Positions 1 to 9,582 of a stretch of 56,826 bases of DNA are shown piece after piece. The DNA lies in assembly GCA_947074295.1 (NCBI GenBank), contig CAMTPC010000009.1, positions 1-56,826 on the forward strand. The letters run 5' to 3'. The stretch is from an uncultured Bacteroides sp. GTDB taxonomy: Bacteria > Bacteroidota > Bacteroidia > Bacteroidales > Bacteroidaceae. Under the pieces are notes generated by a model. The model made no database searches, had not been told where the DNA came from, and saw nothing but the letters and a program-made list of their open reading frames with translations. Within the stretch, counting starts at the first letter, position 1. Every line of letters starts with the position of its first letter. The position numbers were made by a program, and so were the translations under genes.

Positions 1-141
1 CAAGATGTCCTAATAATATTATCCTCAATATAGGTTAAAGGATATCTTTCCTATCGGTAAAAGCATTAGTCTATCGACCACAAAGAACAAAACCTCGACC
101 AAAAAGGTTATATTAATCTATTCCGAAAAGCAATATACCTT

Positions 142-1251
142 ATGAGAACATTATTACTTATACTCTCAATAATTCTTTTATCTGGTGGGATCATTTACTT
201 AGCTGGGCGTATCACTAAAGTATTCGAACGCCTTAGTTTCAAGTGGACTTTGATCATTTTAATCCTCTTTACCACGTTGACCGTACTTGGATCTACCCTA
301 CTATTTCTTACACCGAGCAAATTTGGTAGTTTCTTATACAATGCCAGTTTTTTCTCATTGGTATGTATGGGTAGTTCCATCTTAGCATCTCTGTTTGTTA
401 CTTTACTTAACTTAGCACTTAGTCTTCGAACTTGGGCACGCGCTATGTTAACCTTCCTCATCACGATAGCTTTTGTAGCATATGGAATGGTGCATGCATT
501 AGATGTACAAATAAAAGATGTAACTATTCCCATAAAGGGATTGACACATGAAGTCACCGCTGCATTGATTACCGATATTCATTTAGGCAATTTCTATGGA
601 AAACGACAATTAGAAAGTATGGTAGAGAAGATTATTGAACTGAATCCTGATGTGGTATTCAATACAGGAGATTTATTCGAAGCTCGCGTTCATTTCAACG
701 ATAAATCTAACGTGCTTGAACCATTCAATAAACTCTCTATGCCTCATTACTTTGTCTTGGGAAATCATGATGAACATGCCGGAGTAGATGAAGTTTTAAG
801 GGAATTAGAAAAAACGAATGTCATTGTACTTCGTAACCAGGTAGCAAATTTGGGTGAGTTGCAGATTATAGGTTTAGATAATATGCCTGCTGATAGTTTG
901 GCTTCTAAACGACATACTTTACCTGGAGCAGAAACTGTAGATGCCGTACTACACAAATTAGATATTGATAAAGAAAAACCTACAATCGTCCTGCATCATC
1001 GGCCTGAAGGAGTAGAATATATGGAAGCTAAACATGCTGATTTACTTTTAGCAGGACATACGCATAATGGTCAGATATTTCCATTTAATCTGATAGCTAA
1101 ACGGACTCATAAATACAATTATGGCATGTACCAATTCGGTGACATGAAGATATATGTATCGGCAGGAGCTGGTGCAGTATCATTTCCTATACGCATAGGT
1201 ACTGACGCTGAAATCACTTATATTAAACTCATTCCAGAAATAAATCAATAA
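142..1251 (+). CDS. Membrane-anchored metallophosphoesterase (YkuE-like)
   Basis: Calcineurin-like phosphoesterase of 369 residues. Three to four hydrophobic segments lie at about residues 3-22, 33-56, 64-96 and 101-120, followed by the catalytic domain. The metal-binding motifs are complete: DIH at 145-147, GD at 176-177, GNHD at 207-210, a His pair at 285-286 and GHTH at 305-308. Family members hydrolyse phosphodiesters or phospho-lipid headgroups with two bound metals; the substrate here is unknown. The domain probably sits at the membrane surface. It is a single gene, convergent with the fimbrillin cluster. Bases 1-141 upstream show no recognisable gene. Confidence 0.9.
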   Translation: MRTLLLILSIILLSGGIIYLAGRITKVFERLSFKWTLIILILFTTLTVLGSTLLFLTPSKFGSFLYNASFFSLVCMGSSILASLFVTLLNLALSLRTWARAMLTFLITIAFVAYGMVHALDVQIKDVTIPIKGLTHEVTAALITDIHLGNFYGKRQLESMVEKIIELNPDVVFNTGDLFEARVHFNDKSNVLEPFNKLSMPHYFVLGNHDEHAGVDEVLRELEKTNVIVLRNQVANLGELQIIGLDNMPADSLASKRHTLPGAETVDAVLHKLDIDKEKPTIVLHHRPEGVEYMEAKHADLLLAGHTHNGQIFPFNLIAKRTHKYNYGMYQFGDMKIYVSAGAGAVSFPIRIGTDAEITYIKLIPEINQ

Positions 1252-1271
1252 TTTCTTTTCTCAAAAGAATA

Positions 1272-2249
1272 TCATTGTATGATACTAACACCATTTAAAT
1301 AGGCAACAGCCTCCAGACATTGTGATCGGCTGCTTGATGGTGCGAATTCTAAAGTATATAGATATTCATAGCCTGCGCTAAACTCTTTTCCATCAGGAAG
1401 TGGTAAAGAGAAACTCACCCATCCACCACTATATCCCTCTAAAATGACATCAGCTTGCCCAGTAATCTGACTAAAGTTAGATGCATCAAAAGGAACAAAG
1501 TTCAATGAAGCCACAAAACCATCGAGTGTAGCTTCTTCGGGTTGTGATTGAAATTTAGTCGAAGCATTAATGTGTCCTGTAGCCAATTGATAATTACAGT
1601 CTGCAGTATCAGGTTCTCCCAATGTCAATTGCGTGAGTGTGGTTAGTGTATATCCAGTAGCACCAGTACAGGTGATAACTACTTTAGTAGCTACATGTTC
1701 AAAAAGAATCGGAACTGTTTGAGGAGTTTCACCTGTTACCTCAACTCCAGTCTTTGACCACCATAAATAATCCAATTCATTGTATAATGTTGTAGCCAGA
1801 CCATTTTGGTTCACATCAAAATTGGGTGTTTTATCACTTGTATTATTAAACTCAGACACTGCATAAATATTATATGTACCTTTTTGTAAGCTTACACCTT
1901 GATACAGAGGTGTAAGATAGCCAGCTGTTTTCACCACATATTTGTCTTGTCGATATTGATCACCTGTTTCTGGCGTATAATCGCCTTGATAAATGTATAA
2001 AGTTACATATCGCCCAACTGGTAAGTTTACTATTCCATTTTGTAAATACCGAGTATTATTTATTTCACTTGAATTGTGTGGCTGTACTCCTACAGTAAAA
2101 ATGAAATCTACCATATTCGTCGTATCTTTTTGTGGCCTCTCCTTGATAGGAATATCTTCAATAACTACTCGATAAGTATCACCTGCACATGCGCATGCAA
2201 TACACAAAACTATAAATCCAAATAGCAATAGATAAGTATATCTTCTCAT
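1272..2249 (-). CDS. Fimbrillin-like lipoprotein, subtype 1 (last gene of five-gene cluster)
   Basis: A 325-residue secreted protein with a hydrophobic N-terminus ending in IACAC, so lipidation is possible but the lipobox is not canonical. Residues about 110-190 carry the pattern shared by the whole cluster: a Y-x-IYA strand, then NELDYLWW, then a VPILFEHVATKVVI strand. Such beta-rich Mfa/FimB-type proteins are pilus subunits or anchors in Bacteroidales. Its start (DTYRVVIED) and a LYIY segment match the third gene of the cluster (3227-4156) better than the others. It is 14 bp downstream of the preceding paralogue. Adhesive function is inferred from the family only. Confidence 0.75.
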   Translation of the reverse strand: MRRYTYLLLFGFIVLCIACACAGDTYRVVIEDIPIKERPQKDTTNMVDFIFTVGVQPHNSSEINNTRYLQNGIVNLPVGRYVTLYIYQGDYTPETGDQYRQDKYVVKTAGYLTPLYQGVSLQKGTYNIYAVSEFNNTSDKTPNFDVNQNGLATTLYNELDYLWWSKTGVEVTGETPQTVPILFEHVATKVVITCTGATGYTLTTLTQLTLGEPDTADCNYQLATGHINASTKFQSQPEEATLDGFVASLNFVPFDASNFSQITGQADVILEGYSGGWVSFSLPLPDGKEFSAGYEYLYTLEFAPSSSRSQCLEAVAYLNGVSIIQ

Positions 2250-2263
2250 AATCTTTCTTTTTA

Positions 2264-3205
2264 TTAATCCGCTTCAACATCCGTAGAAACAGTCACCTCA
2301 TTCCATGCAGCAACACGTACATATCCTAGCATAAGAGAATCTGCATCAAAAATCATATCATATTCATAAGAATGTCCAGCTTCATATCCATCCTCTGGGA
2401 CCGGAATATTGACCTGACACAATTGATACTCCCCATTTTCTTGTTGTATATATGATTGATAAGATAAGCTATCTGCCTTTGCCGACAAAGGTATCATCAC
2501 ACATGATGTAGTAAAGCTGTCGATTGACATACTATCTTGAATAGAGGAAACTGAAGTAGCTGGTACTATCACACCAGTCAATAAACTCCATGTTACGCTA
2601 TCAGAAATGACAGGAGGAGAATATGTGGCATATACAATTTGGGAAGCGGGATTTATAGAATCCTTATTAATGATGTTTACAATGATTTGCGTAGCTACAT
2701 GATTAAATGTTATTGGTATTGTAATAGCATTTTGATCTATAGTTTGATTGCTGACTACACACCAAAGATAATCTTTATTATTATATAAATCAGATGCTAC
2801 ATTATCCTTAAAAGATGGGGGAAGAGAATCTTCTTTAACAGATATAGCATAAAAATCATATTCACCATCTATCAATGTCATAGGAGTATTAGTAGGCGAT
2901 AAAGTTCCTGCTTCTTGTGATCGATAGACAGGAGAGATAATAGATTGTTGATTACCATCCGATGAGAACGCAAAAATCTGCGCCTTGCAATACTGAGGGA
3001 AAGGCGTCAAAGTGCGTGTGCTAATATTGCTCTCAATACGTGGTAAAAAATAAACAATATATTTTGTATTGGAGAGGTTAGTAGCACGTTGATCATCTAC
3101 TATATATTTATTATCTACGCATCCATAAAGTATCGTTACCAATATCCCTACTAATAGTGGCAAAATACTTAACAGTGCTGTTTGTTTATTCTTAATCCTT
3201 GACAT
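2264..3205 (-). CDS. Fimbrillin-like lipoprotein, subtype 2
   Basis: A 313-residue paralogue. The signal peptide ends in a probable lipobox (LYGC, Cys about residue 29). The conserved core is YDFYAISV, then NNKDYLW, then ITFNHVATQIIVNI. It also has a K-AQIF-F segment and a GTLSP-x-T motif found in the 4160-5152 gene. The C-terminus has a Trp-containing strand (VAAWNEVTV), as in the two most upstream genes of the operon. In type V pili a C-terminal strand takes part in subunit joining; whether that applies here is not known. It lies 21 bp downstream of the preceding gene. Confidence 0.75.
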   Translation of the reverse strand: MSRIKNKQTALLSILPLLVGILVTILYGCVDNKYIVDDQRATNLSNTKYIVYFLPRIESNISTRTLTPFPQYCKAQIFAFSSDGNQQSIISPVYRSQEAGTLSPTNTPMTLIDGEYDFYAISVKEDSLPPSFKDNVASDLYNNKDYLWCVVSNQTIDQNAITIPITFNHVATQIIVNIINKDSINPASQIVYATYSPPVISDSVTWSLLTGVIVPATSVSSIQDSMSIDSFTTSCVMIPLSAKADSLSYQSYIQQENGEYQLCQVNIPVPEDGYEAGHSYEYDMIFDADSLMLGYVRVAAWNEVTVSTDVEAD

Positions 3206-3226
3206 AGCTTTTATTTTTATCTTTCT

Positions 3227-4156
3227 TTATAAAGCTTTTATAGTATCAGCAGCTAAATCGATGATATAGTTGTATTGGTATCCTCCTTGAAACAGATTAC
3301 CCTTAGGTTGGCGCACATTTTTTGTATATTCATATACCTTTCCGTCTCGTTCAATAACAAGTTTCATTTGCAGAGGTTCATACGTGATCAAGGGCAAGAT
3401 AGAGACTTTAGCCTCATCGTTCTTAAGGGCAATATCCATAGAAACATCCTTAGCAGATACTGGTGAAATCTTTCCTGTGCTTAATGAAAGTATGGATTCA
3501 TCTGGATTTGGAACAGTAAGAACCATAGATTTAATCATAGTATCTCCATCTTTATTATCCACTTTAAAATATAAAATAGAATTGAGTGGTTTTAATTTAA
3601 TCTCAATGTTTGAAGTATCCTGATAAGATAGAGTCTGCATCTCGCTTTTCCACCAATAATAAGTTTCACCATTATATAAGTAAGTAGAAAGACCAGATGT
3701 CGGTTGAATATCGGGAATAGTATTATTATACATGACATCGGTCGAAAGTGCGTAAAATGTATAATCACCATCCCTTAGTTGGATATAGTTATAAATAGGG
3801 TATAACACAGCTTTCTTCAACGAAAAATAAACACTAAAATAGTTCCACTTCGAATTTTCGGGAGTATTATCTTTTGAGTAAATAAATAGATTAACGAAGA
3901 TATTCTTGGATAAAGGAAGATATGTGGTAGATGTTTCCACATATTGATTTTGGAAAGAATAGATTTTAGGGTTAGCGATGCTACATGTTATAGATTTGAA
4001 ACACGTCAACGTCTCATTGTCAGGATAATATAGTGTATCATTAATGATATCATCTTCTATCACCACATACACAGTATCTTTGCTACAACCTACAATAAAT
4101 AATTGAATACATGCAAAGATACTAAATAAAATAATATATAAATAGCTTTGTTTCAT
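3227..4156 (-). CDS. Fimbrillin-like lipoprotein, subtype 1, divergent
   Basis: A 309-residue lipoprotein with lipobox IVGC (Cys about residue 24). It opens like the 1272-2249 protein (DTVYVVIED) and shares its LFIYSKDNTPE segment and YTFYALS and LYNGETYYWW core. It is the most divergent member: the strand after the Trp pair reads KLNSILYF-like and lacks the HVAT motif, and there is no C-terminal Trp strand. Its stop codon is 21 bp before the next paralogue, and only 3 bp separate it from the gene upstream, which indicates one transcript. Confidence 0.72.
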   Translation of the reverse strand: MKQSYLYIILFSIFACIQLFIVGCSKDTVYVVIEDDIINDTLYYPDNETLTCFKSITCSIANPKIYSFQNQYVETSTTYLPLSKNIFVNLFIYSKDNTPENSKWNYFSVYFSLKKAVLYPIYNYIQLRDGDYTFYALSTDVMYNNTIPDIQPTSGLSTYLYNGETYYWWKSEMQTLSYQDTSNIEIKLKPLNSILYFKVDNKDGDTMIKSMVLTVPNPDESILSLSTGKISPVSAKDVSMDIALKNDEAKVSILPLITYEPLQMKLVIERDGKVYEYTKNVRQPKGNLFQGGYQYNYIIDLAADTIKAL

Positions 4157-4159
4157 AAG

Positions 4160-5152
4160 CTAATCCTCTTCTTTTATTGATGGATATAATGGTGTTCCTT
4201 CCAAATCAACCACAATCCATGATTCTATCTCTACATCATCCACATAGACTGTATCTTTGGTAAAGTTGACAGTATAATGATATGAATTGCCTGCCACCAA
4301 CTCATCATTGGGAATCTCTAAAGATATATCAAACCCAGTTATACTATCACTCGAAGTAACATCATGCATTTTCATGCTTAGATAAGCATCCAAGGATCCT
4401 TCATATTGAAGAGGAAGTACACACAATGTAGAAATAAGACCTGACGAATTCATTACTTGCTGATCTGGAAGTAAACTTTGTGCAGGTATACGTGTATTGG
4501 TTGTAGAATCCAGTTTTGAAATAACCCCATCATAGAGTCCCCACTCCATTCCTATTGTATCAGGCACTTGTATCATAGTAAAGTTTATCCAATCCACAAC
4601 TTCTGAAGAACCTTCATTTACAACATTTATCACTATCTGAGCAGTGCTATGTGTAAAGAGAATTGGTACATTAGAATTATTGACTTGTATGTTCAAGTGT
4701 TTGAAATACCAGAGATAATCTAAACCATTGGCAACAGGAGAAACTATACTATTGCGCATAATAGGAGGATCATCAGGCGAATTAACGGAGGTAAAATAAA
4801 AATCATATAGACCATCAACTACGATTACAGGGTCTTCGACCGGAGTGAGAGTACCAGCTGTCAAAGCCTGATAATAAGGCCATATCAGAAAAGGACCATC
4901 ATATACACATACAAATATCTGTGCCTTGTTGCCTTTAGCAAATGGAGCGACTTCTGAAAGAATATTTCCTGTTGATACAAAACTATTATAAACTTGCGAT
5001 GTAAAATTCACCAGATATTCATTCTTGATAATACTTGTATCATCATTTACATGCATATTTTCGTAGCGTTTATCAATGACGATAAATTCATTTCGCGTAC
5101 ATCCAAGCAGTAAGGCGATCAACAGGCAATATATAAGCAACAGTTTTTTCAT
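4160..5152 (-). CDS. Fimbrillin-like lipoprotein, subtype 2
   Basis: A 330-residue lipoprotein with a textbook lipobox (LLLGC, Cys about residue 18). It shares with the 2264-3205 protein the segments KAQIF, AGTLTP, YDFYFTSV, NGLDYLWYF and a VPILFTHSTAQIVINV strand. The tail (IESWIVVDLEGTPLYP) closely matches the 5156-6169 protein, so these two are probably the most recent duplicates. Three bases separate it from each neighbour on the minus strand. Role inferred: surface or pilus-tip lipoprotein. Confidence 0.75.
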   Translation of the reverse strand: MKKLLLIYCLLIALLLGCTRNEFIVIDKRYENMHVNDDTSIIKNEYLVNFTSQVYNSFVSTGNILSEVAPFAKGNKAQIFVCVYDGPFLIWPYYQALTAGTLTPVEDPVIVVDGLYDFYFTSVNSPDDPPIMRNSIVSPVANGLDYLWYFKHLNIQVNNSNVPILFTHSTAQIVINVVNEGSSEVVDWINFTMIQVPDTIGMEWGLYDGVISKLDSTTNTRIPAQSLLPDQQVMNSSGLISTLCVLPLQYEGSLDAYLSMKMHDVTSSDSITGFDISLEIPNDELVAGNSYHYTVNFTKDTVYVDDVEIESWIVVDLEGTPLYPSIKEED

Positions 5153-5155
5153 TCT

Positions 5156-6169
5156 TTAATCTACTTGATCTGGAATTATCGGACTTCCATTCACATCAAT
5201 CACATTCCAATCGGTAACATCCACACCGCTAAACAATACTGTATCTTTATCCAACGTCAAATTATAGAGGTAAGAATATCCAGCCTTCATATCATTCTCA
5301 TAAACTGGAAGATTTAAATTAAATGTACGATTAGAACCTTCACTATCAATTTCTAGAACAAATGTACAGTTCATATCAGTCGTTTCATTCACTTTAATAG
5401 GTACCATGATATAAGCCGCTCTAAAGCCGAATGCTGTTTTTTTGAACCCCATCCCAATCATGTCATCCGTATTCACATTAATAGAATCAGATGGCCCGAT
5501 TGCACCTTGATTAAACATATCCCAACTAATATCAGTCAAATCAGGAGGAGTAAGGGATACAGAAGTCACTGAATTAACTGTGATACCACTTTCAACGACT
5601 AAATTCACCTGAATTTGTGTACAACAATGTTGAAAGTCAATTGTAATCGTATCATTACCCTCAGTTACATCAACATTCCATTTTCCACACCATATATAGT
5701 CTAAGCCATTTTGAATATTAGTTGCCACACCCGTATTAAAAATAGGTACAGCCGTATTTACATCATTGACTCCTACAGCATACAAACTATATGTATTTGG
5801 ATAGAGCATCATGGAATTCGTGACAGGCGATAATTCTCCAGTATCCTCAGATTGATAGTCTACACTTGTTTCCAAATAAGAATCAGCACCTACTGTATAA
5901 GCATAAATTGTAACAAGTCGTTCAGTATCAATAGGGCTCATATCAGTTCGAGTAGTTGCACGTGTAAACGATGAATATATATCGGCAAGGAAAGAAAGCT
6001 TCACTTTATCCTTTGAAGACACATCATCATCCGTATCTATCGATTCATTGACTCCTGCATTTATTAGAATTACACTCTTATCACAAGAATGCACAGAAGC
6101 TAAGGCGATAGATAAAAACAATATAATAAAAAAACGAACTACAATGCCTATACAAACAGGAATCCGCAT
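5156..6169 (-). CDS. Fimbrillin-like lipoprotein, subtype 2 (first gene of cluster)
   Basis: A 337-residue protein with a long hydrophobic N-terminus and a possible lipobox (VHSC, Cys about residue 29). Shared core: GELSPVTNS, YSLYAVGV, QNGLDYIWC, then DFQHCCTQIQVNL. The C-terminus VTDWNVIDVNGSPIIP matches the gene just downstream. It is the promoter-proximal gene of the five-gene operon. The 140-bp gap upstream, between it and the rubrerythrin terminator, is very AT-rich and holds no exact TTTG/TAnnTTTG promoter that I can identify, so expression control is unclear. Confidence 0.75.
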   Translation of the reverse strand: MRIPVCIGIVVRFFIILFLSIALASVHSCDKSVILINAGVNESIDTDDDVSSKDKVKLSFLADIYSSFTRATTRTDMSPIDTERLVTIYAYTVGADSYLETSVDYQSEDTGELSPVTNSMMLYPNTYSLYAVGVNDVNTAVPIFNTGVATNIQNGLDYIWCGKWNVDVTEGNDTITIDFQHCCTQIQVNLVVESGITVNSVTSVSLTPPDLTDISWDMFNQGAIGPSDSINVNTDDMIGMGFKKTAFGFRAAYIMVPIKVNETTDMNCTFVLEIDSEGSNRTFNLNLPVYENDMKAGYSYLYNLTLDKDTVLFSGVDVTDWNVIDVNGSPIIPDQVD

Positions 6170-6311
6170 ATTTTCCGATATATAGAATTTTGTTTAACAA
6201 GGGGTGATAACTCTTTTTATAACAATGAATATCAGATATTTGTTTAATTTCACTATAAACTAAGTAAATTTACATTAAAAACGGATAATCTTTTTCGACA
6301 TTATACATAAT

Positions 6312-6341
6312 AAAAAAAGTCACCCCTATAAGAGATGACTT
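6312..6341 (-). terminator. Intrinsic terminator after the rubrerythrin gene
   Basis: An 8-bp stem (6317-6324 with 6334-6341) is followed on the minus strand by a run of T residues (6312-6318). It ends the perR-rubrerythrin transcript before the fimbrillin operon. Confidence 0.7.
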
Positions 6342-6367
6342 CTTTTACAATAATATAACTATTAACC

Positions 6368-6925
6368 TTATTTGTTACCGAAATAACGGTTGAATAAGCC
6401 TTCAAAACCTTTACCATGACGAGCTTCGTCTTTACACATTTCATGCACTGTATCATGAATTGCATCAAGATTCAACGCTTTTGCACGAGTAGCGATACGT
6501 TTTTTGTCTTCGCAAGCACCCGCTTCTGCATTCATACGTTTTTCAAGGTTTGTTTTAGTATCCCATACACAGTCACCCAATAATTCTGCGAATTTAGCTG
6601 CGTGCTCAGCTTCTTCCCACGCATAACGCTTGAATGCTTCTGCTACTTCAGGATAGCCTTCGCGATCAGCCTGACGGCTCATAGCCAAATACATACCAAC
6701 TTCAGTACATTCACCCATGAAGTGATTGTTCAAGTCTTTGATCATTTCTTCGTCACAACCTTTTGCTACACCAATTACGTGCTCATCGCAGAATGCCAAA
6801 GGACCACCTTCAGTCTCTACAACTTCTACAAACTTTGTTGCAGGAGCTTTACATAATGGACATTTTTCGGGAGCAGCATCGCCTTCGTGAACATAGCCAC
6901 AAACTGTACATCTAAACTTTTTCAT
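6368..6925 (-). CDS. Rubrerythrin with N-terminal rubredoxin domain (reverse type)
   Basis: A 185-residue non-haem iron peroxidase. The rubredoxin-like iron site is at the N-terminus (Cys6, Cys9, Cys22, Cys25). The ferritin-like four-helix domain follows, with ExxH motifs in EEAEH and DEARH that would bind the di-iron centre. Classical rubrerythrin has the opposite domain order; this order is known from reverse rubrerythrins of anaerobes, which reduce H2O2 with NADH-derived electrons. It lies 22 bp downstream of perR in the same orientation, so it is probably PerR-controlled and serves peroxide defence in the cytoplasm. Confidence 0.9.
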   Translation of the reverse strand: MKKFRCTVCGYVHEGDAAPEKCPLCKAPATKFVEVVETEGGPLAFCDEHVIGVAKGCDEEMIKDLNNHFMGECTEVGMYLAMSRQADREGYPEVAEAFKRYAWEEAEHAAKFAELLGDCVWDTKTNLEKRMNAEAGACEDKKRIATRAKALNLDAIHDTVHEMCKDEARHGKGFEGLFNRYFGNK

Positions 6926-6947
6926 TTTTCTTCTAGAATTTAATTAA

Positions 6948-7364
6948 TTAGTCAATATCTTTATTTAAACAATTTTTGCAAATACCTTTATAGTAGGCAT
7001 GAACCTCTTCTACATCGTGCCCTTCTGCACGTAAATCTTTTAGCTTTCGCAAGCCTACTTGAGAGTGAAAATCGTAAATCTTACCACATTTCTTGCATAG
7101 AAAATGTGCATGCTGTGATGTATCCGCATCAAAGTTCACATTCTTATCATCAATGGTAAGCATCAATACCGCACCGTTCTCGGCAAATAAACGCAGTGTG
7201 TTGTAAACTGTCGTTTTTGAAAGGGTGGGCATTGATTCTGATAAATCAGCATATACTTCTTCTGCAGACGGATGCGTGCGGTGCTCCATCATGTATTCCA
7301 TTATGGCAATACGCTGCAAAGAAGGTTTTACTTGATGTGCTAATAAAATATCGTATGCTTTCAT
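6948..7364 (-). CDS. perR: Fur-family peroxide regulator (PerR-like)
   Basis: A 138-residue Fur-family repressor. The winged helix has its recognition helix near 47-60 (TLSKTTVYNTL), and the metal-binding dimer domain has His85, His87 and structural zinc Cys pairs C90/C93 and C129/C132. I start it at the ATG at 7364 because a GGAG ribosome site lies 8 bases upstream; an in-frame extension to 7457 would run through the promoter and operator. Placement before a rubrerythrin, and the palindrome in its own leader, favour PerR over Fur or Zur. PerR uses Fe or Mn to sense H2O2 by His oxidation. Confidence 0.82.
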   Translation of the reverse strand: MKAYDILLAHQVKPSLQRIAIMEYMMEHRTHPSAEEVYADLSESMPTLSKTTVYNTLRLFAENGAVLMLTIDDKNVNFDADTSQHAHFLCKKCGKIYDFHSQVGLRKLKDLRAEGHDVEEVHAYYKGICKNCLNKDID

Positions 7365-7383
7365 TTGCTTACTCCTTTCAACT

Positions 7384-7398
7384 TTGTAATCATTACAA
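7384..7398. promoter_or_regulatory. PerR-box-like operator (perfect 7-1-7 palindrome)
   Basis: TTGTAATCATTACAA is a perfect 7-1-7 inverted repeat and resembles the known PerR box TTATAATnATTATAA. It lies between the predicted transcription start and the perR start codon, so bound PerR would block its own transcription and that of rubrerythrin. Confidence 0.75.
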
Positions 7399-7412
7399 CT
7401 TTGTTTCCGTTG

Positions 7413-7443
7413 CAAATATAAAGCTTCTTCAATAACTACCAAA
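7413..7443 (-). promoter_or_regulatory. Promoter of perR-rubrerythrin
   Basis: TTTG at 7443-7440, a 19-bp spacer, and TATATTTG at 7420-7413 on the minus strand. This is an exact match to the Bacteroides -33/-7 consensus. The transcript should start near 7407, just upstream of the PerR-box-like palindrome. Confidence 0.75.
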
Positions 7444-7584
7444 GAAAAGATGAACATTTTTCCAATTTAAGCTGCTTTTTTTCCATAAGCAATATATTAA
7501 AGCTGTTTTGCACCCCTAAAAATGACAACTATCGAAACTAATCACTAATTTTGTTTTAAATATTAATTTAATCTATAGAAGAGG

Positions 7585-9513
7585 ATGGAATATGGGTTTA
7601 TTAAAGTAGCTGCAGCCATACCAAGGTTGAAGATTTCTGACTGTAAATACAATGTATTGCAGATTGAAGAGCAAATAAAACAAGCTGCAGAAAGAGGTGT
7701 GAAGATTATCGCTTTCCCGGAAATGTCAATTACAGCTTATACTTGTGCCGATCTTTTTGGGCAACAACTTTTATTAGAAGATGCTGAAAAGGAGCTGCTG
7801 AACTTGTTACACCGTACATCATCATTAGATATTATTGCTATTGTAGGCATGCCTGTAATTGTTAATGATTCATTGATCAATGCTGCAGTTGTACTACAAA
7901 AAGGCTCAATAGTGGGTGTTGTACCTAAAACTTATCTGCCTAATTATAAAGAGTTCTACGAACAACGTTGGTTTATGCCTGCTTCAGATATACTCGATGA
8001 TTCTGTTCATCTATGCGGATATAATATTCCATTAGGCACCAACCTGCTTTTCGAAACACCTGATACTACTTTTGGCATTGAGATTTGCGAAGATGTTTGG
8101 GCACCCATTCCACCCAGTTCATACCTCGCTCTTCAGGGTGCTGAAATCATTGTTAATCTTTCGGCTACAAATGAGTGCATAGGCAAGCATCACTATCTTC
8201 TTTCACTACTCAGCCAACAGTCAGCCCGTTGCATGGCTGGCTATATATATTCATCTTGTGGTTTTGGCGAGTCCACTACCGATTTGGTATTTGCCGGAAA
8301 TGCATTGATCTACGAAAATGGCAGCCTATTGGCACAAAATGAGCGTTTCGACTTTGAAGAACAAATCATTATCAGTGAGATAGACATAGAACGACTCAGA
8401 GCAGAACGTCGCACGAACACCACTTTCGCAGCCAACAAGGGTAGCATAAAGCATCTTTCTAGGGCTGTACGAATCAAATTGAACCAATTTGTACATCATG
8501 ATTTTTCCCTATCTCGCACTTTCGCCATGCATCCTTTCGTGCCTCAAGGAAATGCTCTAGACCAACGTTGCGAAGAAATTTTCTCCATACAAGTCTCAGG
8601 TTTGGCTCAACGATTGGTTCATACACATGCACAGAGTGCTGTGATAGGTATTTCGGGTGGTTTGGATTCTACCCTAGCCCTATTGGTGTGTGTGCACACC
8701 TTTGATAAACTAAAACTTCCACGCCAAGGCATTATAGGTATCACAATGCCTGGGTTTGGAACAACGGGGCGAACTTATAACAATGCCATGAGTTTAATGC
8801 GTTCACTAGGGATCACAATTCGCGAGATCAATATTAAAGCTGCATGCGAACAACATTTCGAAGACATCGGACATGATCCATCCATCCATGACGTGACTTA
8901 TGAAAACTCGCAAGCACGCGAACGCACTCAGATTTTGATGGATGTAGCCAATCAGACTAGTGGTTTGGTGATTGGAACGGGAGATCTGTCCGAGCTCGCA
9001 TTGGGATGGGCAACTTATAACGGAGATCACATGTCTATGTATGCCGTTAATACTAGCATCCCCAAGACACTAGTAAAACATCTCGTGAAATGGGTAGCCG
9101 AAAATGATGTGGACGAAGAATCGCGTACCACACTACTCGATATCGTAGATACACCCATCAGCCCAGAGTTGATACCTGCCGACGAAAATGGCAATATTAA
9201 GCAAAAGACAGAAGACCTCGTAGGACCTTATGAGCTTCATGACTTTTTCTTATACTATTTTCTACGTTTTGGATTCCGTCCTGCAAAGATATTTATGCTC
9301 GCCACACATGCTTTCAAGAATGTCTATTCGGGCGATATCATCAAGAAATGGCTCTATATCTTCTTCCGCCGTTTCTTCAATCAGCAATTCAAACGCTCCT
9401 GCTTGCCTGACGGACCTAAGGTGGGTACTATATCCATCAGCCCCCGTGGCGATTGGCGCATGCCAAGTGATGCATCTTCGGCCGCATGGCTCGAAGAGAT
9501 CGAGAAGCTATAA
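7585..9513 (+). CDS. nadE: Glutamine-dependent NAD+ synthetase
   Basis: This 642-residue enzyme converts nicotinic acid adenine dinucleotide to NAD+ using ATP and ammonia from glutamine, the last step of NAD synthesis. The N-terminal nitrilase-type glutaminase has the catalytic triad Glu46 (FPEM), Lys115 (PKTYLP) and Cys168 (IEICED). The C-terminal synthetase has the PP-loop SGGLDS at 357-362. Length and domain order match the long bacterial and eukaryotic form. The start has AGAGG directly adjacent, too close to be a usual ribosome site. It ends in a strong terminator shared with hisB. Confidence 0.95.
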   Translation: MEYGFIKVAAAIPRLKISDCKYNVLQIEEQIKQAAERGVKIIAFPEMSITAYTCADLFGQQLLLEDAEKELLNLLHRTSSLDIIAIVGMPVIVNDSLINAAVVLQKGSIVGVVPKTYLPNYKEFYEQRWFMPASDILDDSVHLCGYNIPLGTNLLFETPDTTFGIEICEDVWAPIPPSSYLALQGAEIIVNLSATNECIGKHHYLLSLLSQQSARCMAGYIYSSCGFGESTTDLVFAGNALIYENGSLLAQNERFDFEEQIIISEIDIERLRAERRTNTTFAANKGSIKHLSRAVRIKLNQFVHHDFSLSRTFAMHPFVPQGNALDQRCEEIFSIQVSGLAQRLVHTHAQSAVIGISGGLDSTLALLVCVHTFDKLKLPRQGIIGITMPGFGTTGRTYNNAMSLMRSLGITIREINIKAACEQHFEDIGHDPSIHDVTYENSQARERTQILMDVANQTSGLVIGTGDLSELALGWATYNGDHMSMYAVNTSIPKTLVKHLVKWVAENDVDEESRTTLLDIVDTPISPELIPADENGNIKQKTEDLVGPYELHDFFLYYFLRFGFRPAKIFMLATHAFKNVYSGDIIKKWLYIFFRRFFNQQFKRSCLPDGPKVGTISISPRGDWRMPSDASSAAWLEEIEKL

Positions 9514-9537
9514 GATTAATCATATAATCGTTTAAAA

Positions 9538-9582
9538 GAATCAGCCTGTGGTTAGCATAAACTCACAGGCTGATTCTTTTTT
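9538..9582. terminator. Bidirectional terminator between nadE and hisB
   Basis: A perfect 13-bp stem (9538-9550 with 9564-9576) is followed by T residues on the plus strand and flanked by a shorter T run on the minus strand. It serves the convergent genes nadE (+) and hisB (-). Confidence 0.85.

Noticed and set aside
1252..1271. TTCTTTT/AAAAGAA hairpin between the phosphoesterase and the fimbrillin cluster
   Set aside because: Only A-T pairs and a 3-base loop; too weak to call a terminator.
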